This document shows, in pieces, positions 10,761 to 23,885 of a DNA stretch of 64,000 nucleotides. The stretch spans positions 4,434,501 through 4,498,500 of the forward strand of contig CANUEZ040000020.1 in assembly GCA_948099385.1 (NCBI GenBank), in the 5' to 3' direction. The notes below the pieces were generated by a model. That model ran no database searches. It was not told the origin of the DNA and saw only the letters and a list, made by a program, of their open reading frames with translations. Each line of letters starts with the position of its first letter. The first letter of the stretch is position 1. The DNA is from Fasciola hepatica. Taxonomy: Eukaryota; Platyhelminthes; Trematoda; Plagiorchiida; Fasciolidae. The position numbers were made by a program, and so were the translations under genes.

Positions 10761-13549
10761 ACTGGTCGGGTAGATTTTCGTTTTCGCTCAACTCATTACC
10801 AAAACAAGGACACTTACTGTATGTCGGTTTTCTTTTTATTACCATTGTGCTGCGTTACTTTTCATAAAACATGTTACTACACATTTATTGTCACCTCTGA
10901 ATGGGACTTTCATATGCATACAATACGGCTTCTCGTCGAAAACTCACTTTGCCGGCGTCAAGTGTACTTTTCTCGATTCTCATTCGAAATCTCTCCGGCC
11001 TTTCTAACCATGAAATTCATTATACATCAAAAAGCAACAGATATGCAACATTGCTTTCCTGGAAAATGTTGGAGCTTTCTCTCATCTGATTTTCTCGTCA
11101 TATATGATATCGATAAACATTTTCCTACATTCGTTAAGGAAACTCTACTTGGAAAATCCTTTCTATTCTTGTCTGACTTTCTCGCCTTGTTTGTGCGGCC
11201 AACTGTCATCCGGCTAGGATGGAAGTCGCTCAAGAAAGAGTGGATTACTGTTGTAGCGCCTTACGGTAGATGTAGGAGGATGTATTCAAGGATGCTTCAG
11301 CGATCGTCCTCAAAAGTCGCAGGCTACTTTGTTCGTTAGGAAGGATATATGTGAACAGCACTCTGTCGGGTTGACCAACCGAGATTTTTGTCTCATGGAT
11401 GTCATATTCAACGTGACTCAGTCATTCCAACAGAGTACAACCGCAGCAATTAGCTTTTGACCTTACTAGCTACCATTACGGCTATCCATTGACTACTTCA
11501 TCCTACCAATTTATTTCCCCTATCAGTTATATTCTTCTTAACGTAAACACTCATAAAATGAACACATGGAACAGTCATCTACAATGTCATTTCTACCCGC
11601 CCTACATTCCACCTGGTAAATTTCATGTTACCGATAAAACTACGACAATTTAGCCTGTATATATCGTTAGACCTCAGTCGACAAGTTGTGTGCAAATCCC
11701 ACCAAGAACTAATCTGTCTTTTCACACAAGTCCTACGTATTTCAACTATTTGTGCAAAATGCTATTTTGCTGTACTTTGACCGCCCAAGTAGCACAGTGG
11801 TCAGTAAAGTGACCAAAAACTTGAAACATTGGGTCCCTTGATCCAGTTTATCAGGACAGATAGAACACAATAAATTGTAAGGTATGAGCATTTCTTTTTA
11901 TCTTCTCAATCATGTGCTTAAAACTTGATAATTCGCGTTCAGAAGGGGCAAAAGTAACACATCAGAAAAAGACAGTGTGGAACAAACTGAGGAACGTCAA
12001 GGTAAATACACATTATGGGCCAACAGTTTCTGCGCGCATCGTGGGGGTCTAAGTGCACTCATCAATACAGCCTGAGAACTGACCAGTTGTGGTCAATTTA
12101 TTGAGTTATCTTGTGCACAACAAGTAAAATGATAAAATGGTGAGGATTGATATGACAAGCACTCGAAAATTTCTGATATAGAACGACTTTGGAGTGCATT
12201 CAATGGGTCCAAAAATATTTCTCCTCGACGAACGAAAATTACGTATTCTGTTGTGTGACGTGAATCAACCACATTCACAAATATATAGGTTTATAAGAAT
12301 CTGTAATGCTTTCATTTCAAAGATCCAGCTAATAACGGATTATAGTTTAGCGAGTTTCCCAGTTACCGTTATTTTAGCGAATTGACAAACATGGCCGTCA
12401 ATTTTTGGGAGAGAATCATGGGTAGCTTTTCTTTACAGTGCTTATTGTACTATTTGAAGGCTACTTTCACGATGTTCAGTGTTGACAGGAGCTGTAAAAA
12501 CCCCCGGAGCTGCAAATTTCTTTTTTTGCCATTGATAACAATAACAGACTTTTTCTGAGGTGGGGCAAATCAAAATAAGTTGGATTCCGCCCTCGAAAAG
12601 TCGATCCCTAATAGTGGGATTTACCAGTCATAGCCTACAATCTGTTAAATTATCCATAATTTTTGGTCTTCTACGCTGCTGCTGGAGGTAGTCAATAACA
12701 AATATCGTTAGTTAACCGCACGATAAGGCCCTGCGGGAATTCTATCCACGAGGCAAATTTTACATGATATGGCAGCTTGTACTTGGACTACACGCACTAG
12801 GAAACCACAAAGCCCAACAATCATAGCGGGAAAGTATCCCGTCGGATTCGATTGGTACGAAGTTGTTTATATACAAAACAAGATCTGCATTTATTGGGCG
12901 ATAAAGTACTGACCAGTCGAAGAGCAGTTCTGGTGTATCTACACGATCTGACAATCAAGGTCCGACTTCACCTGATAAGCGGGATACTAGAAAATAAGCT
13001 ATAGCACACTGGACCGCGTGCGGAGGCATTCGAATCCCTCTAGACCCTCGGATACCTCCCAAGCATATTTGACTTGGCAAAAAATAACCAGTTTGACAGA
13101 ATCTTGTTGAGTCTTAACTTTACTGCTTTATCTGGCCTTGAATATCTGTGGGATATCATTCTCCCATTGATAAGAGATCGTGGCAAACAAAACAGCTCTC
13201 GCACAGAATGAATGCACGTTACCAATGAAACCATGATATTCGAATGCCGAAAAGTGTTTTCAACCAGGAAAACCATATAAATTCCGAATTCAAAGCAGCA
13301 AAAATGTTTATAAATGGCAATAGCTGGATCCGGTGTCCTCCAGTACGTCAGTTTTGTGCTTGATCCGAAGGAAAAATATGCTGCTTCGTAGTGGGGTTTA
13401 GACAGCATCTTCATGAGAACAAGATTACCTGCTCGGTCGAAATGCATCCTTTTCCAGAACCCGTACTCGGAGCTTCCTATTTACACGTCATGAACAATGA
13501 AAATGGTATGAGAAAGTACCGGTCTGGTGTGTGATAAGTCCGGTGTTCT
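10761..13549. other. No gene recognised; one 172-codon frame
   Basis: Beyond the truncated copy A there is no recognisable coding region. The frame at 10,821-11,339 (172 codons, plus strand) is long for random AT-rich DNA and is rich in Phe, Leu and Ser. It has no motif I recognise and begins right at the copy A breakpoint. A repeat copy is listed separately at 12,510. Confidence 0.45.
12510..12640. repeat. Diverged interspersed repeat, family R1, copy 2
   Basis: It shares the 'CCCCGGAGCTGCAAATTTC', 'GATAACAATAACAGA' and 'TTTACCAGTCATAGCCT' blocks with 3,735-3,900, and the first block with the outer ends of the inverted repeat arms. Class unknown. Confidence 0.35.
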
Positions 13550-14120
13550 TCGAAAACTGGTGCACCCCTGAAGCTTCGAATTTCTAATACTGCTACTGGA
13601 AACAGAAGCAGTAGCCAGATTTTAACTTTTTCTGAATCATCGCTAGTAAAATTGCGTGGCATTGTCCGCTTGAAAAAACGGTGAACAACACCGGAATTTG
13701 CAAACCATACATTCAAAGATGCTATTTTAACCACAGAATGATCGAATATAGCTACCTATGCAAACAGAGTGAACCGGTGGTGGTATTTAAACCGACATGA
13801 ACTCGTTCATTGTGAATCAACGGATCATGTTGGTCAATTTAGTAGCGCCTTGCATAGAAAACCCGAGTAGAATAGCAAATTATGTAGTATCTGATCACCG
13901 GTATATTATCTATTAGCACAGCGCTTATCGCTAACCAGTTTTCGGTTTGTTCTCATACATACAATTTGGTCTTCTGAACGTGAGAGACTTCACTGAATCT
14001 AGCTTACTTGGAACAACCATTGACGGTTCGTGGATTGCGGAGATTCTCCGTTTGCTACTTATCAGCAGCAATCTAGATAAGAAATCAGAATTATCGTCAT
14101 TGTGGTAAGGTAGAAAGAGG
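13550..14120. repeat. Left arm of large inverted repeat
   Basis: The reverse complement of this arm matches 16,150-16,730. From TCGAAAACTGG at 13,550 to about 14,097 I see virtually no difference by eye. The last 20-25 bp, facing the spacer, diverge gradually. The arm carries no recognisable coding sequence; both arms give the same hypothetical peptides simply because they are copies. The outermost bases belong to repeat family R1. No target duplication is evident outside the arms. Confidence 0.9.
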
Positions 14121-16149
14121 GATAAAAATAATGATTGCTCTATCACACGTACACTTAAAGTTGAAATTTCTGTTTGTTCGCACTTCTGCTTATCGCGATT
14201 CTGTTTTGCCGTATAATACCCGTGTGTTTGTTGATCCAGTGAAAGTCACCCTGTACCTACGGAAATGTCTCTTGTATGAAAGATTCCATGATTTGTACGC
14301 ATTCTTACTTCTGTATTTTCTTATCCACAGATATGGTTTAAATGCTGAAAATTCACCCACTCGGGTGCATGAAGTTACTAATGACTTGATTGGGACACAA
14401 AAGCTTCGCTTTTCATGATATGTAACCGTATCTTCTTGCCTGCTAATGATCTGTGGTTGTATGGATTTCGTGGAATTCCGATACCAGAAAGACGATCAAA
14501 TGCAATGGTCCGGCTCTTAATATATTTCATCCATCTTATGGACTTAAAGGCTCTTACCCTAACAAGGTTCATGTGGTTTTTGATAAATGCTAAATGTTTA
14601 CTTAGTAAAGTCGACATCACAAATCTGACAACGGGTTGAACCTGGTTATTGTATTTTCACCATTACATAATATTTGCAAATAATTAATAATTGTCAGCTT
14701 CCTGGCACTAATTTCAGTAAAGCCTTTAAATGGGCATGATAACCACATCGCATAGTTTTGGAAGAATGCACCGTTACTGCTTTTGTCATGTGCACAGTCA
14801 TTTGTACCTACTTGCAACTTGAACATTTTCCTTGTTGTCCGGTAGCTGAAGATGTCTCCGTTAGTTGCGACTAAGTATTAGTTGAAATAAATTGAGAGAA
14901 CATTGGGTTTGTTGGTTAATTCTACTTCACTTTACTTCACTTCATAGAACTGAACTTTAATAAAATCTTAGTGAAATCACACGGTCCTATTGAACCTTGT
15001 AGTCGCCGAGATTTCTGACTGACAACACCAATCTATATGCTATTAACTTTGACCATATTGGTAAAATAGATCTGTAAACAAGCTGCTGCTCACACACATT
15101 CATCTCAGTATAGACTTGGCAGTAACCTGTGTTCATAGCTATACACCTTACAGGGGGACTGTTCAATCAGCCAAAAGCAAAACTGCTTCAACAATGGAAT
15201 GACTGGGTAGCAAGACAAATTGATGAGCTCTGACCATCATATATATTGGCATCATCACCGAAATAACTAGCTGGTTCACCGGTCCCTATTTATTGACCCG
15301 TAGCTACGTCTAAGCGGTCAACACAAGCTCTAGTTGTGTTTACCATAATTCCCTCGGAAAATATAACTCAATTATCGTCCTGTAATCATAAACGCCCTTA
15401 ATCCCTAAGGGCGCTAAATAAGAATGGACCTCACTCGTATTGTAAACTCATTCGTAGTTATCACTTTATCCTGTCAATCCATATCGGTACTTCTCATAAA
15501 CGATGAGTCTCCCAACACACTTTTGCTACATTCACCCTGCGCAGTTCACCCTTAGCAGTGCAGTTGCTCCCGTCAATATTAGGCCAGTGTGCCTGCTCAG
15601 CTTCGCGTTTAAGCACCGAAATGGTTTTCTGGCCATATTTATTCGCGCTGACTGGGACACTAGAACAATCCCTAAGATTATCTCACCGCTGCCTCTTTAT
15701 TGTAGTTAGCGCACACAAGCCAACGCACTTGCACTCACTAAAAACACACGCAGCCTCCCACGCCCATCTTAAATGTGTGGGCTGTTGTCACTGTCTTTAG
15801 ACACGGTTCATTCTTCCCCTGCAGCTTACCATAGAACTAAAACAGAGGAGAAACCGGTTCTTTATAGCTGATGCGGTTAATCAAATGGTAGCTGTGGTGC
15901 GTGCCATAGTGATGAATGAATATGGGAGCAGACTGAGTTACAGCTGAGGAAAGAACAACAGTAGAGTAAAGATTGGGGAAGCAACAACAATGAGGGCTGG
16001 ACGGGAGATACTTAGAGCCCGACCGTTGCTCTGGGATATTTTTGTGTAATGGGCCTCCACGACATCCATTAGCAGAAAAGAAGATACGAATATATCATTA
16101 TAAAAATACATTTCTAGCCACAAAACTTATGTGTCTTATTGCCATTAGA
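14121..16149. other. Spacer between the large inverted repeat arms; no gene recognised
   Basis: About 2 kb of single-copy-looking DNA between the arms. The largest open frame (14,131-14,418, 95 codons) starts just inside the left arm and has no recognisable motif. I see no transposase, RT or other mobility protein in the spacer. Confidence 0.6.
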
Positions 16150-16730
16150 GTTTTTACTTCTCTACCTACTTTGCCACAATGATGATAATTCTGATTTCTT
16201 ATCTAGATTGCTGCTGATAAGTAGCAAACGGAGAATCTCCGCAATCCACGAACCGTCAATGGTTGTTCCAAGTAAGCTAGATTCAGTGAAGTCTCTCACG
16301 TTCAGAAGACCAAATTGTATGTATGAGAACAAACCGAAAACTGGTTAGCGATAAGCGCTGTGCTAATAGATAATATACCGGTGATCAGATACTACATAAT
16401 TTGCTATTCTACTCGGGTTTTCTATGCAAGGCGCTACTAAATTGACCAACATGATCCGTTGATTCACAATGAACGAGTTCATGTCGGTTTAAATACCACC
16501 ACCGGTTCACTCTGTTTGCATAGGTAGCTATATTCGATCATTCTGTGGTTAAAATAGCATCTTTGAATGTATGGTTTGCAAATTCCGGTGTTGTTCACCG
16601 TTTTTTCAAGCGGACAATGCCACGCAATTTTACTAGCGATGATTCAGAAAAAGTTAAAATCTGGCTACTGCTTCTGTTTCCAGTAGCAGTATTAGAAATT
16701 CGAAGCTTCAGGGGTGCACCAGTTTTCGAT
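16150..16730. repeat. Right arm of large inverted repeat
   Basis: Inverted copy of 13,550-14,120. The match ends sharply at CAGTTTTCGA (about 16,729), after which the flank differs from the flank of the left arm. The inner end diverges between 16,150 and about 16,180. Confidence 0.9.
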
Positions 16731-19700
16731 GTACACACTGAACAGTGGCTGCTGATATTGGTTGTTTGTCTAAGGGTAGTTGCTGGTGTCGGTATTGCAG
16801 CAATAAATGGCTCCCTACGGCGTTCAGAGAGGAATTACAAGCGAACTAAAACTGTATGAAAGTTGAAGTGGTAATGTCGGAAAGATAGGTCATCAGTTAC
16901 CTAGGTCATTTTCATAGACCCGATTGACTTAAACAAAAAGATGAAGAATGTTTTTCGTGCTTGGTACGGTCAGAAATTCGCGAGTTTCGTTTTTGAATAC
17001 TGAAAAAAGTATAGGAAGTGACTGAATTGGTTTTGGATATTTGATACAGTGTAAAGCTTATTTAATTGTCCCTTCCTTTCTTGCTTTTGCAGATCACACA
17101 AGTGCAACCCTCGTCAGAAGTGCATTGCCCTTGCGTTTTACAGCTTTGTACCCCATTATCGCCACAGCACGTGATTTTCACACTACACTAAACATTGCAA
17201 AGAATTTTCCTGTCCAAAATGCAAGCACTTTCCAGAACCAGCTATCATCTTTGAAGTGGTAAATGTAGTATGATGGACAGGGTGTTCTTCCGTGGGGTAT
17301 GCAAGTGCACGATTTGCAACGACGGACAGAAAACTCGGTGGGCGGGAGCTTAATAACTGCTTAAACAAGCATCAATATTTAAACCGAAGATGGGAATATT
17401 GATCTATGCCTGAGGGCGTTGTAGTGGATTCATCACTTAAATTATCACTTATCTTCATCTCGTGGGTACCTGCAATTTTGTTTCCGAGACGGCCAAAGTA
17501 GTCTTTTGTACTGCATTAGAATTTCTCATGGGGAAGGGAATTCGAATAACAACGACATAATGAAAACTCGTTGACTGAGATTTGTTTTATTGTGCTACGA
17601 ATCTATGGTGCGTACCTTCTATTTCCCACTGCTTTATGTTGAGTTTTCCATCGTGATTTTGTCATAAGTTGACGTTTTTAGTTTCCGTAATTTTTAAGGA
17701 AAAGAAATTAAAAATGCCAATTTTATTGCAGTGCATGCTATTTCAGACCACTTCTTCAATTTAATCCTTGCAACCGTGCGATATTGTCCTCGGGTAACTA
17801 ACGACCTACTCAGTTTCACAGTATGAGTTGAGATTATGAAACCAGTAAATGATCTTAAATTATAAGCATTTCGTCCCAGATTATACTGGTGTAATTACTG
17901 AATAATGCCTGGAAGAACTTTTTCTCATCCCAAATCAACTAAATCAGTTAGGAAACGAAGACCGCACAGACAGCTTCGGGCAATAAACAGACCAATAACG
18001 GGAGCTTACATTTGGGCCCAGATGATAAGATTTACCTAGCTGCATGATGTCCGTTTATAACTTGGAGAAAGCTTAACATGTAGATACTTCTACGGTTGTT
18101 CATCGCGTGTCTACCTTGGAGTCCAATATTATGACTGATACAACCAGATAGACAAGCACGGGAAACATACTGGATGATATATGTCTGTAGTGCAGTAAAT
18201 GCAACATGTTAACTGATTTACGACGTCCGTTATAAATGCTGAATTCGTATTTTAGTCAAATACCTCGGGATCCATGAACGATTCTTGGTACGATTCGCAC
18301 ACGTGAATCGCATGCCATTCACAGTGGTTACTACCTACATTTAGACTTATATGTAGCAGTATTCCGTGAAGCCTTTCATGCGCACCTTATGTCTTCCTGC
18401 ATTTCCATTCAGTTACACTTCAATGACATCTTTTGTATTAAGGACTCTACAAAACATGCATGGCCCATACAGTTGGGTATCGTGAAAACAGTTGTCACAT
18501 GCTCTTTCGTTGCCGGTGTTTTCTATGGAGACATTTAGCCGCTGATTGTTGTGGAATACATAACGGGCTTGGTTTCTGAATTGAAGCCCACTTTAGGTTA
18601 TGGAATTTTCATTCAGTTCAGTTCATTTTGCACAGGACTTTTGTGGCTGGTGCCAATCGTTTCACAGATAGCTGTTTGATCTGCTCATTTCCGTAGCTCC
18701 CGAACTACGTGGATCTGAAAGGTGCTTTATGCAATGCCCCTGCCCGAGCACTTATAAAGCGAATCAGTGGCCATACTTGCTATCACGGATGTGACCGATA
18801 TGTTTGGTAAGGCATATTGTTTCGGGTCGTATGACTTTTCCGAATTCGTGCAGCTCACTTCACACAGAGGCTTCATTTCGCATGCGTGGGCAGCACCAAC
18901 TGACGCGCTCATCTTTTGAGGAATCGCCCATCGATATGATAGCTGCATACCCTTGTGAGCCTATGCATTTTCTGTTCTTTCGTGTAGTTTTCAGGATCAT
19001 GTTGTTGTTTCAAAATCATATAAGCAACAAAGTACAACGGTGAGATGCAGATTGCCTATCGTATTTAGTCATGAAATGCGGTAAATGGACACCCTTTGAT
19101 TTGGTCCGGAAGCCCCCTGCGAGAAACGAAAGTGATAGCCACCAGTTGGTTTACCCTCTCACCGGTCAACGTTACCCACCCCCGTAACCACCACTCCTAC
19201 CATAGCCGTGCATCTACTGGCACTAACCAGTCGAGTGTCTCCCGCGCATTCTGTTCGCTCCCCCCCCCCTGGAGCAGAACTAGCCACTAAACAGGAATAA
19301 ACTCACGTAATCATATAAAGCGATAACAAATGTAGAAGGGACTAAATGATGATTACCATATTATCATATTTAATGCACAAAGGGTCGTTGTGCATCCATA
19401 TTCGCATCGAAGTCCTGTTCGTTCTTCTCTTGTGAAAAAAGAAGTTTTAATTAAGATGCAGTGGTCAACTCACGATAATGGAATAACGAGTGAGGTTACG
19501 ATCCGCATCTTGAAACCAGTTTTTGATGGCCAAATGTACCTTCGACTCCTCTGTGGTATTGAATGCGGGCTACCGAAGAACCCCTTTTTGGCGTCAGAAA
19601 GTTAAACATAATGTCGCACACAGACCAACAATGAGAGCATGCAGGCCCGTTTTCCGGAAGCGTGCTTGTTATGTGCTCCGGAATAACTGATGTCCAAGGT

Positions 19701-22700
19701 GACTTGTTATCTTAATAATTTCTGCTTCACTATTCGAATATAAAGTCCAAAGTTATCGCCAATGGATGGTATTGGCAAAGCATCCTGTAATAACAAGGAC
19801 TTTCAAACAATGAATAACGAACCGATTTCGGGTGGTTTTCCTTTTGGACAAGTTTCTTTCGAACTCTTTAACTTCATCGGAACGTGTCAGGGGGAACACG
19901 TATCCCGACGGTCCCATGCAAGCGTGGTACTCAAGAGTTTGTAGTCTTTGGTCCATTCTTTTAGAGCCTTCCACGATGGTATGAAAGACATTTTTCATGA
20001 ACCCTCCTCGGAATCTAATGGATTATAAATCGTCAACAAAATAAACTGTTGCTTAATATCAGCTTTCCTTAAGGTATCCACCCCGTCCGTGGGTCTCTGA
20101 TTTGTACCGAAAACGCGTCCACTGTTTTTGGGAACTTCTGAAAAAGCTGGGAAAAAATATAAGCAGTGGAACACTTACTGTATGACAACATAGAAGACCT
20201 CGGAACGTCAAGGTTGGTGTTGTGCACATCACGGCTCTCCCTCATTCTTTTATGTCTACATATCTTATAACTATACTGCAGTAAAGCCTACTTACATGGA
20301 CAAGGAAACAGACGGTCCACCGTTGTAACTGATGTTTGTCGTGTTACAGAATGACAGAAAATGACTACAAAGATGGCTTACTTCACGGGGCATTAGGGAC
20401 TATCTTATTCTCGTTGTTTACGACAACGTGTTGCTGTACCTGTTTGTTGAGATAATACCTTCAAAATAAATTGGTAATGAAAATTACCTTACTATATGTT
20501 ATATCTTATGATGACTTCGGTGGTGTGTCATCTGAAAAGTGACTTGGTTTTTCCCGCACTTATGTACCGGCGATTAGAATAGTGAGGCTTACTTGGTCCT
20601 TTTCAGAGGTAGCCTCCTCACAATAGCTGTGTCACTTGATGGGAACTGATTCTCTTCCATCGGTCGCTGCATCCGCACGCCTCGTCGTAAATAGCTGTCG
20701 ATTGTGATGAATATATATGTTGCTAACAAACCGGTGTGAACCACGATCGAAACAGGTCTTGGTGGAATATCCACCTGCAGAGCAACATGATTCCTTATCG
20801 TGCGGTGGAATTTTCCACCATCTATATTGGGAATGAATGCGTGTATCTTCCTCAGGCAGTCATTTCTGGCTAATCAAACATACGTCCTTGTTCTCATCAT
20901 CTAGCAAAGTTACCACTGCTCACATTGGTATACCGGAAAAAATCTGGGAAAGAAAACACAATCGATCAGTTATGATGTTAATTAAGAAAATAAAGAAGAA
21001 AATTCTGTGAATTATTTTATGCTTTTATGTAAAGGCAAGGTACAATAAAATGTGATATGAGAAAAATGATTCAATTTTCAGTATGCACACAATGCAACGC
21101 ATTTGCAGTCAACTGCATTTGGTTTACGTTTCATGATAGAGGGAGAAATATCTTTTGCAAAATAAATGTACTGGTATGTGGAAAACAAAAAGGAATTAAA
21201 ATAGTTGTCAAGATGCAGAAATCCTGGAAACCCAATTGCAAATCTACCATCACCAGTTTCGTCAATGGATTGTCTACATCCAGGCAATCCGCGAACCATG
21301 ACAATGTTATTCGGTGCTGCGGTTGAAACTACGTAAGTGCCCCTGGAAAGATAAGCGTGTCCTCTTTCGCATCTGATCGTCGCTGGTTTTCAGTGAATTC
21401 AAGATGTCGACAATGAAACATCGGTTCATCATCTAAATACACCCTCTAAATATCAATGTCCATGCAATCCATAGCATGATTATTTTTTCCCCTAGTCCTG
21501 TTGATGCGATATGCAGCTGTTTAAAAGGGATGGCGATCGGCTTCGTTAGTTCCTTTTCGCCCTAATATTTGTTCGTTGATTGAAGTCCTCCCGAAAATAC
21601 AACAGAAAGTGAATATTCACTCACTGTTAGTGAGAACTGTACTGTCAAATTGTACAACGACTTCAGCTTTTACAAAGTCTTCATTATAGAGTGTTCTTCT
21701 TCACAACTTATTGGTTGAAAAGGAAAAGACAAAAGAACATGAACTGGCATCATAGCCCCGCAATTGATAAACATTGAACTGAGATGAACGTGTTGTACGC
21801 GGTATTGCATTCTTACAGAACACTTTATTATAGCAATAACAATAAAAGTTCATTCTCAAGCAGCATGCCAAACGTTCGAAAAAATCGCTGGCAATGGGTA
21901 CCTCTTCTCTTCCTAATCCATCTTAACTCCCCTTTTCTTAGTCTATTTGACCATCATCCATTCTTTTGATCGAAACCACTTAATCATCACTGACCAGGAA
22001 AATAGTCTGTGAAAATCACTAAGTTTATTATAGAAAAGGTATGCTAAGAGCTTGTACAAATTCTAATGCGAGGACATATTCATTCTTGTGGACGCTGTCA
22101 TCGGATCTGAAATATCAAGATGTAGAAAGGTGAGTCAGTCGCAACTGAGGAAAAGCTGGACAACAAGCAATTTTCGCGTGCAGGTTTCAAGGATAGTTCA
22201 ATTTAAAACTGTTTTCGACAAAACTGCTTAACATCCGATAATTTAGGTATCAAAACAACTATAATCAATGAAATAAGAAAAAAATCAAATGATCTGTGAA
22301 CTAAATTTGAGGGACATGTAGGGTTGTGGTTTATGAAAAATTGTTACCAATCTTCAGAATGCCTGAGGAGGTGTTGATTACACCGAATGAATAAAACAGT
22401 TCCAAAAGAAAAAGCTGCTTGAGATTTTTTCGAAGAAAAAGACAATTTACGTACCTGCGTTCTCGTCTGGCATCGCCTTGATTCCTAGTGATTATGAACC
22501 AACGCTTTATGTCTTGCAATGACAGACACCGGTTTTTCTGCGAACCTTGGGATGGAAAGAACAGCGTCTGCAGTTTAGTCAGAGACAACGAATTTCATTG
22601 ACTTACTCTTGACGGCAACAATGAGCTGGTTTTCGAACGGCTTTTCGTTGCCTATTTCCAAACCAGCAGCCCGGTAATGCCACTCCGGGCCCAATGGATG

Positions 22701-23289
22701 ACGTCTGTAGTCACACTCGAAGACAAATGCACAGTATAAAAAATGAAGAAAGAAAATATAAATTTGTGTGAACGTGGGCCAAATTGGAACAATGGCGTCA
22801 TAGGGATTATTGGGCCACAGAAAACATTTACAAGTGATTGCATGAATCGGCGCAATGAGTGTGTCCAACAACGTCATCCATGGACAGACTATGTGATGGC
22901 AAACCGTGTGAAGAAACTGCCCAAAACACTGAAACTTTGAAAAGGTACATTATCAGTCAAGTTAAAAGTTTTTCAGGCCGTTTGCTGGTGATAATTTTAT
23001 CTGGTTGCATAGTGGAGTAAAAAACACACTCACAGGATGAGTGCGTACGGCACGAATGGGAATGAAAGTGAAAATAACATTACCTTCATTTCAGAACACA
23101 TTGCTGACCTCGTGAATTCTTCGGTATAGTTATTATGCTGGTCCTGTGAGTTACTTGATGAACGACCTGAGTTTTCCCAAAAGCTATTTGTGTGGAAAAC
23201 CGATAACTGCATCTCACAACCTTGGCGTACGACATATTGTCCTTGGGTAACGTGAAACACCTGGCAAATGATAGCTCAAAGCTTGCAGC
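16731..23289. other. No gene recognised
   Basis: About 6.5 kb of AT-rich sequence with only short, uninformative open frames. No repeated segment shared with other parts of the window was noticed apart from the R1-like end of the right arm. A run of nine C occurs near 19,261. Confidence 0.5.
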
Positions 23290-23763
23290 AAGCCATTACG
23301 TGCTCCACGTCACCGACAGTCTATCGGTCTTGCAGAGAATTCTGTTCGCACGCTTAAGAGAGCAATTCATCCTGTGAATCTTCCTACCTTTTTTGAAATT
23401 GATTGTGCTACTGACAATTTTTTAATGCAATATCATAAAGCTGCACATACTGCTACTGGCAAAAGTCCATCTCAGTTATTTAAGTACCGTGGTTTAAGAA
23501 GCAATTTTGAGTGTGTATTGAAATCTAAGGTCAGTTATTTCAGAAGGAATGATTTACGACCGACGAAAGGAATTGTCATTTCGCGCAACGGAAACAGGAT
23601 GGTGGCTATTCTGGATTCAGATGGTTCGTCCACTCATGGACGTCATGTAGACCAGGTACAGTTCAGTGAAGGAGGTCAGCCTAATGTCAATGCACCTGAT
23701 GTTGCACCAACATCCTCACGCCATGAACTTGACTTTCGTTTTGGAGCCTTTGCGATCACATAA
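23290..23763 (+). pseudogene. Ty3/Gypsy integrase C-terminal remnant
   Basis: The frame reads 'GLAENSVRTLKRAI' near 23,320. This is the end of an integrase core, with the catalytic Glu in the usual NGxAE position. It is followed by 'YHKAAHTATGKSPSQLF', the conserved segment after the core, and by 'HGRHVDQVQF' near 23,640. The latter is typical of retroviral-like integrase tails. The frame then ends at 23,763. The upstream core and the rest of pol are not recognisable, so this is a 5'-truncated fragment. It is a different Gypsy lineage from the CsRn1 copies, because it lacks their GPF module sequence. Confidence 0.75.
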
Positions 23764-23784
23764 TTGGGGACGTTATATCTGCGA

Positions 23785-23885
23785 AATTGCTAATTTCATA
23801 ATGCAGTATCGTAGGAATAACGAACCAATCCTGTTTTGATTTTGGGACTTGCAACTGACTACGCGCTGCTCAAATGAAAGTTACG
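23785..23885 (+). repeat. LTR 3'-end fragment, family L1
   Basis: This matches the last ~100 bp of the LTR at 53,525-53,901 (read on the minus strand) and of the LTR at 28,465-28,842. Shared blocks are 'AGTATCGTAG', 'TTTTGATTT.GGGA' and 'CTACGC..TGCTCAAA'. Only the end of the LTR is present. It follows the integrase remnant by about 20 bp, too close for a full LTR, so the junction is secondary. Confidence 0.6.

Noticed and set aside
13477..13734. Peptide repeated in the frame at 16,545-16,859, suggesting a conserved protein
   Set aside because: The repetition is explained by the DNA-level inverted repeat. No motif or codon bias supports coding.
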